DNA of 64,000 bases, from assembly GCF_029227915.1 (NCBI RefSeq), contig NC_079884.1, positions 14,696,001 through 14,760,000 on the forward strand. Reading direction: 5' to 3'. The notes under the pieces were generated by a model. That model did no database searches and was not told the origin of the DNA. It saw nothing but the letters and a program-made list of their open reading frames with translations. Shown one piece after another: positions 51,401 through 57,400 of the stretch. This stretch comes from Hydractinia symbiolongicarpus (taxonomy: Eukaryota > Cnidaria > Hydrozoa > Anthoathecata > Hydractiniidae). The translations under genes were made by a program, and so were the position numbers. The first letter of the stretch is position 1. Each line of letters opens with the position of its first letter.

Positions 51401-54400
51401 TAATGACGTCACATCGTGCAGAAAGTTTGAGCAAGCGCAGTGAACATTAATGTTAAACTTATAATTTATATTTAAATTGCTTGTTTTTGTATGTACGTTA
51501 CCTTTAAATCTTTAAAAAATGGTTAGTTGTTCTGCGTTTGGATGTACCAATCGATCAGAGAAGCGTAAAAAAGTTAGTTTTCACAGAATCCACACAACAC
51601 AACCAAATAATGTTTTGTACATTTTTATATTAAATAGCAGAAAATTATACCAATCTCCAATACAAACACCGATAAATTCGTAGCCCCCATCAGTTTCTAT
51701 TCTTTGTTTTTCAAAAAAGAAGCTTTTTTGATGGAAGGACCTGTTGCATTTTTTCAGGGGGTGCCCATTTTCTTAACATCTTTTCATTGGCGCTACTTTT
51801 AATCTTTGTTACTGTTTAGGCTGAATGCAATGCGGATAACGCAGTTTCTAAAACAGCTTTGTTAAAACAACCACTTGAAAATCAGTAGCTTCTTTAACGC
51901 GTGACCTACAATAATGATAAGAGTGATTTTTATTTATACAATATTAATGATAAAATTAACAACAATGTAGATTGACGCCAATCAGAGGATGAAGCCCACT
52001 ATCTATTATATACACTTAAACTTAAGGACTTAAAAGTAGTTTGAGCTTTTTATCTGTCAGCATGGATTGCCTTACTCCATACCCTGCACCAACCCAATGA
52101 AGCATTATAGTATCAATGACATCACTAGGCTTTTTCTTGGCATAAACTTCGAAACTGACAACCTAGACCACATATCAATGATATGTAGGATCCAACTCTT
52201 GAGGTCCATTGCTACTTTTTCATTAAATTCAGCTGCCATTGGCAAGCAAACAGCAGGTTGAGGTGGAGTTTTTTGTGTGTTTTGCATAATTCGTACTTTT
52301 CTTCTATCATTTTGAGCACATCCATATATTCGCTTCTCCAAATCTGGACATCCTTCAATAATGAAACTAATTTCATTCTTGGTGGATGAGCAAATTGATG
52401 ATGGAGCTTCAGCAACTTCTGATACAAATGTTTATCATCTAAATTGGATAACTGCACCAAAAATATTTAATTCACTGAAAATTCTGAACCATTTATTGGT
52501 AGGCAATAGTGACCAGAACTGGTATGGTTTAAAACAACGATTTTCCCAAAGATCTCAGCAGAATCATTCTCAAGACTCAATTTGATTTTCGCCTTTTTCA
52601 TTGCTTTCAAAGATAGCAATAACGGGATATCAGAAGTAACAACATCGGTATGAATGGTTATCTTCATACCAGCAAGAGTTGCAGGAATATCAAAATCTCC
52701 TTGTGATTTCAAAATTTCTTTATCTCCAAATCTAAACATTCGATCACTGTGTTGTCTCTGCAGACAAAGTTTTTCACTTTTATTTAGGGATTAGATGTAG
52801 TCATCAAGCCATATTTCTCCACAAACGGTGCTTAAACATGCACTATCAACACAACACATTTAACAGCTTCATCACCAAGCAGTTGCACTTCTTGTTTAAT
52901 ACCTCCGGTGAAAAGACATTCATTCTCTACAGCTGCTTTGGTCAAGTTTTCCCAACTGTGTGGACAATTAGCAATTAAATGTTGATACGATCCACATGAT
53001 ATGCAGGTTAGAACTTTACCTGCTGCATTTTTTGGATTCATTGCTCTTTCCGTTGTTTTTCTGCTATGGTTGCCAAATGAATTTCCTCGTCCTTGTACTC
53101 TTCCTCTTCCTCTGCTTCCTTGGGGAAAGTATTGACCAGTTCTTCTTCCATAGCTATCACTAGCATAACAAACCCAGCAGCTAGTAAAGCATCTTCGTAT
53201 GCAGCTCTTAACTGAATGACAGTTCCTTTTCTGTCAGCTTTGACTTGATCCCCTTGAAACTTTTTCAAAGATGCTTGTGCTTGTTCATATAAAGTGCCTG
53301 TACCCTGTTCACTATCTTCAGGTAACAACAAGGCAATCTGATACTTTGTTTCGACTTCGACAAGTCTGTAATTTCACGCCAAGCTTCTAGCTCTACATGA
53401 TAACGCGCATAATTTTTTTATTTGAACTCTGGAGGTTTGATCTTTACCGACATGGTGATTAAGCTCTGCTACCATTGATAAAATTGACAACAATGTAGAT
53501 TAATTAATACCCCCGTTTTACCAACTTATCACGCCACGAACATTATTCGATCTTTCGATCACGCATTTCAATGGTTCTCCATATTAATATTTCAACATTA
53601 AATAAAATTTGTTTGCATTTGTGTGAAAAAAGCAAGTGCAGAGGAAAGATATTGCTGAAGTGTGAAATAAAAAAAATTGGCTTGTAAAGTAAGAAAGTTT
53701 TTTTACTGAAGCAAATGATAAATTTTTTGACGAAAAGAATGTAAAAAAAAAGCAATTAAATATATTTTTTATTTTTTTAAAAAGGAAAAATTTCGCTAAG
53801 AACGTGGCTTTGCGTAAGTCAAAGACACCTCGTCACTTTCTACATCGTTATTAATTTCTCCCTCATGAGACACAAGAGGTTCAAAGTCGTCTGGCTGTAG
53901 CTTTGTCTTTTTCACGAAGAGAATTATCGTATTTTAAGCTTTCTAAGTTACAATCTTCGTCATTATTACAAGACATCTTAACAATGAACAATGCAAACAG
54001 TAAGTAAACAAAACTTTTAGAAGGCGAGCTGCTGAGCTTACAGACTTTCTGCACAATATGACATATGCTTATTTATTGGGACCTAGTCTTCTCGGCTTTA
54101 CGCAACCTTGAAAATTATTTGAAATTTAAGATGTTTCTAGATGCGGTAAAGGTATAAATAAAAAACCATTTAATTTTGATATACTCATGTGTTGTCTTAT
54201 TAAAATTTTTTTACTAGAGTTCCCCTTTAGCTAGAAATGTGTCAATTTTTATTCATCAGAATATTAGGCCGCAAGGTTTGATTCATGCATTTCATCAGCA
54301 CCACTTAAAATTTCACAAAATATCAAACATCTGTAGAACATTTTCAAACTTTTACATTCTATTATCAGAATAGTAAGCCGCATTTCATTTAAAAACAAAC

Positions 54401-57400
54401 TTTTATAATGCTTTATTTATTTTTTTTTTCTGAGAAAAAAACAGTTTTCTGACAATTATACGAAAGACGTATTATAAACTAATACTGCATCCTCAAATTA
54501 ACTAATTTTAACACAAACCTTTAACACATTTTTAATTTCCGTAGCTTTGTAAGAATAAAAAGCCATTGATTTTTCAACATTCTTTCTTAGAGCTGCACAA
54601 ACCAATGGTATGTTTTCTTTAATCTGCTTTTCCAAATTTTTAATTTTTGACACACATGATTCATCTCCATCAAGAAAGTTTAGCGATTTTGTGGCTTCTA
54701 ATATTGTTGCAGTAAAACACGAATAAAAATTCCCATGGTCTGAATTAATTTCAATTTTAGCAAACGATACATGAAGCAAAACAAGGAGTTTACTTATAAT
54801 TGCACATCTATAAAAAAAGATATATAAAACACATTTCACAAAAAAGAAAAAACTTAAGGGTACATGAAACGTTGAGAGTACGCTTAATATTTAAACTGTA
54901 AAAGAAATTATGTAAAGTATTTTTTTCTGAAAGCAAAAAGAATTATTATTGAATAGTGATTATTTTCGTCAATAATAAATTGGGAAAACTTAAAAAAATA
55001 TTGAAAACTTTTTCAAATCGAGGCTAAATGGTACAAACATTTAAAACTTATCACATAAAAATCAAACCATTTAAATCTACTTCACTTGACGATGTCTGTT
55101 TCCCTTTTAATAGTTAAGTTCTAAAGTTGCTTTTTATGCTTCTTCGTGTTTACATTTACACTGTGATAATTTATATATGCAATGCATATTTAAGAAAAAA
55201 GCAGACACTATTGGAAAGCTCAGCATGTCAGGAAGATTATTATTTAAATTTTGTCTCAACATTCGTAAATCTTTGTACCTTTTAGCCTAAAATGAAGAAG
55301 TGTATCGACCAAAAAATGTTTTTGAGATAACAAGATTTAAAACTTAACATGTTTTAATAAATCTAAACAATGAAATAAACGTTCTGCATGTTTACACACT
55401 TGGAATGATGTTGAACTATGGAAGACATGTTATAACTATATGCAATGTAGGTATTATCTCAAAAGAAAACATTATTTATAGCTTACCCAAATCAAAATAT
55501 GACAAAATAGCAATTCGGTGTAACAGTTGCTTGAACCAATTTTAATCAAGTCCTTGGGTATGTATTAAATAAATTGATGAGAGAAAAAACGATGAGATTT
55601 TTTATTTTAGTTTAATTTCAGTTTAAAGAAATTTATTTTGACTTTATTATATGTAAATAAAAGGAAAGTTAGATGCTTTTCTTAATGTGTAAATGTTTTT
55701 CGCTTTCTGTACGTAAATTAAAAGGCTCTGTACATCGTTTGATACATGAATAAACGTTAGAGCCAGTATTTGGGCTACATGTTGCATTTGTGAAAGTTGG
55801 GCATAATGCACATAAAAATAATTATATCAGAATTAAGCAGTTCTTTAAAAATAAGAAAATGACAATTACCAAGGGTTTTATTTAGACACTACATTTGGTC
55901 CAAAATGGCCTATATAACTTTTGGTACAAACATTCATATTATTATATTACAATTTAAGGACCTAATAACATTAACATTAAGGGTTACCTTACAGGAATTA
56001 ATTTCCACAGCAATTAATTTCCACGAATTTCATGAGTTTTTGTTGATTTTGCGAAAGTTATTGGAAAACTTGCAATTTGCAAAATTTAATTTACTTAGAA
56101 CTACACATAATATATGTCTGAATTTCAAGTTTAGCAATCATAATTTTATTTTCGAAAAATTTCTCACTAAGAATAATTTTCTGAAGGCAATTTACCTTTA
56201 GAAAATTGAATATGCCAATCGAGCAGTATGATAAAACATGCTTAGAAGCAATCATACTTAATGGAAAAAACATGAGTTAAAATCAGCCATAGTTTTACCT
56301 AATATACGTAACACAATGTAACTAAGTTCTACTTTACTTTAATATATCTTTTTATATTTGTGCAAAGAACTGCATAAAATAATACCTTGCTTTGACTGAA
56401 ATGTCAGGATCATCCAAATTGCTGATTTTAGATTGCAAAATGGCTAAAGTTTCTGTTAGAAAATTCACCTAGAAAAAAACACGAAGTTTATTTTTTTAAA
56501 AATTTAATTCACAAAAATGAACCCCATTAGCTGCCATTTGTATTCTTTCTCCTTAAACTTTTTTTCACCACCAGGTAAACATATGGATAATCCTATTCGC
56601 CCATGTAATTATGCATTATTAATGGGTAAGTTCAAAGTCTGCTAAGGAATACAGTATATAATTTATCTAGGAACAAAATGATAATTTTTAGAATATTAAA
56701 ATATTAGACTGTAGGAAAACATGCACATTGCAGCAAGTGACTACTGACATTATATTTAGCTATATGCTGTCATTCAAGGTGAATACTGATATTATGTGAG
56801 CAAAAAAAGGGCATCAAATAGGAAGATTCATGTTAAAATATAAGTTTCTTTAGCCAACAATGCCTATATAATGGCACTTAAGTTGTAGTATTTACCGTTT
56901 CTTGCAACCATAGAGTCCCCAATAAATACCTAGTTATGGTGTGCTTCATAAAGTCATAGTCAAGGTGGCATGTTAAACAGTAGTAGAAAGGTTACCTTTT
57001 AGACATTCCAATTTTTGTCCACTTTTTTATCTATATATCCGTATTAGAAAGATATTGGAATGTAAAATTAATATTCGATGCGAATGATGTACATTTTAAA
57101 CCTTTTTAAAATTTTGATCTACCTAATGCATATATCTGTATCTAAAAAATCCTAGCAGTTTAGCTAGCATTTACACTTACCTCGTCTTTGTGAATAACGC
57201 ATTTTTTCCTAATTTTTCCAATCAGATTACTAATTAGTAAAGTAACTTTAAAGAAACCACTTTCCATAGCTTCAGGAAAATGTTTGAGTTTCATTAAAAA
57301 TAGCAACGATCTTTGTAACAGTTTATCCATTTTGAGACTGTTTTTAAAGTTATCCAGACTTTTTATTGTAGCACTATAAAATGAAAATAAATTGAAAGGT

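Larger units (their letters stand above)
51198..54228. mobile_element. THAP-bearing DNA transposon remnant with nested LTR-element fragment
   Basis: Ends are inverted: AAGGGGAACTGCAGTA at the left, and the complement of AAGGGGAACTCTAGTA at the right. The left flank is TTAA (51194-51197), the right flank is imperfect. A THAP-domain start lies at 51519 and a short acidic minus-strand reading frame at about 53800-53976. THAP plus GGGG-type TIRs suggests a Kolobok- or P-type element; this is inference. An LTR-retroelement fragment occupies 51949-53501. Confidence 0.6.

Noticed and set aside
51519-51683. THAP fragment as a host gene exon
   Set aside because: Opposite strand to RNF213, second Cys-His pair missing, enclosed by transposon termini.
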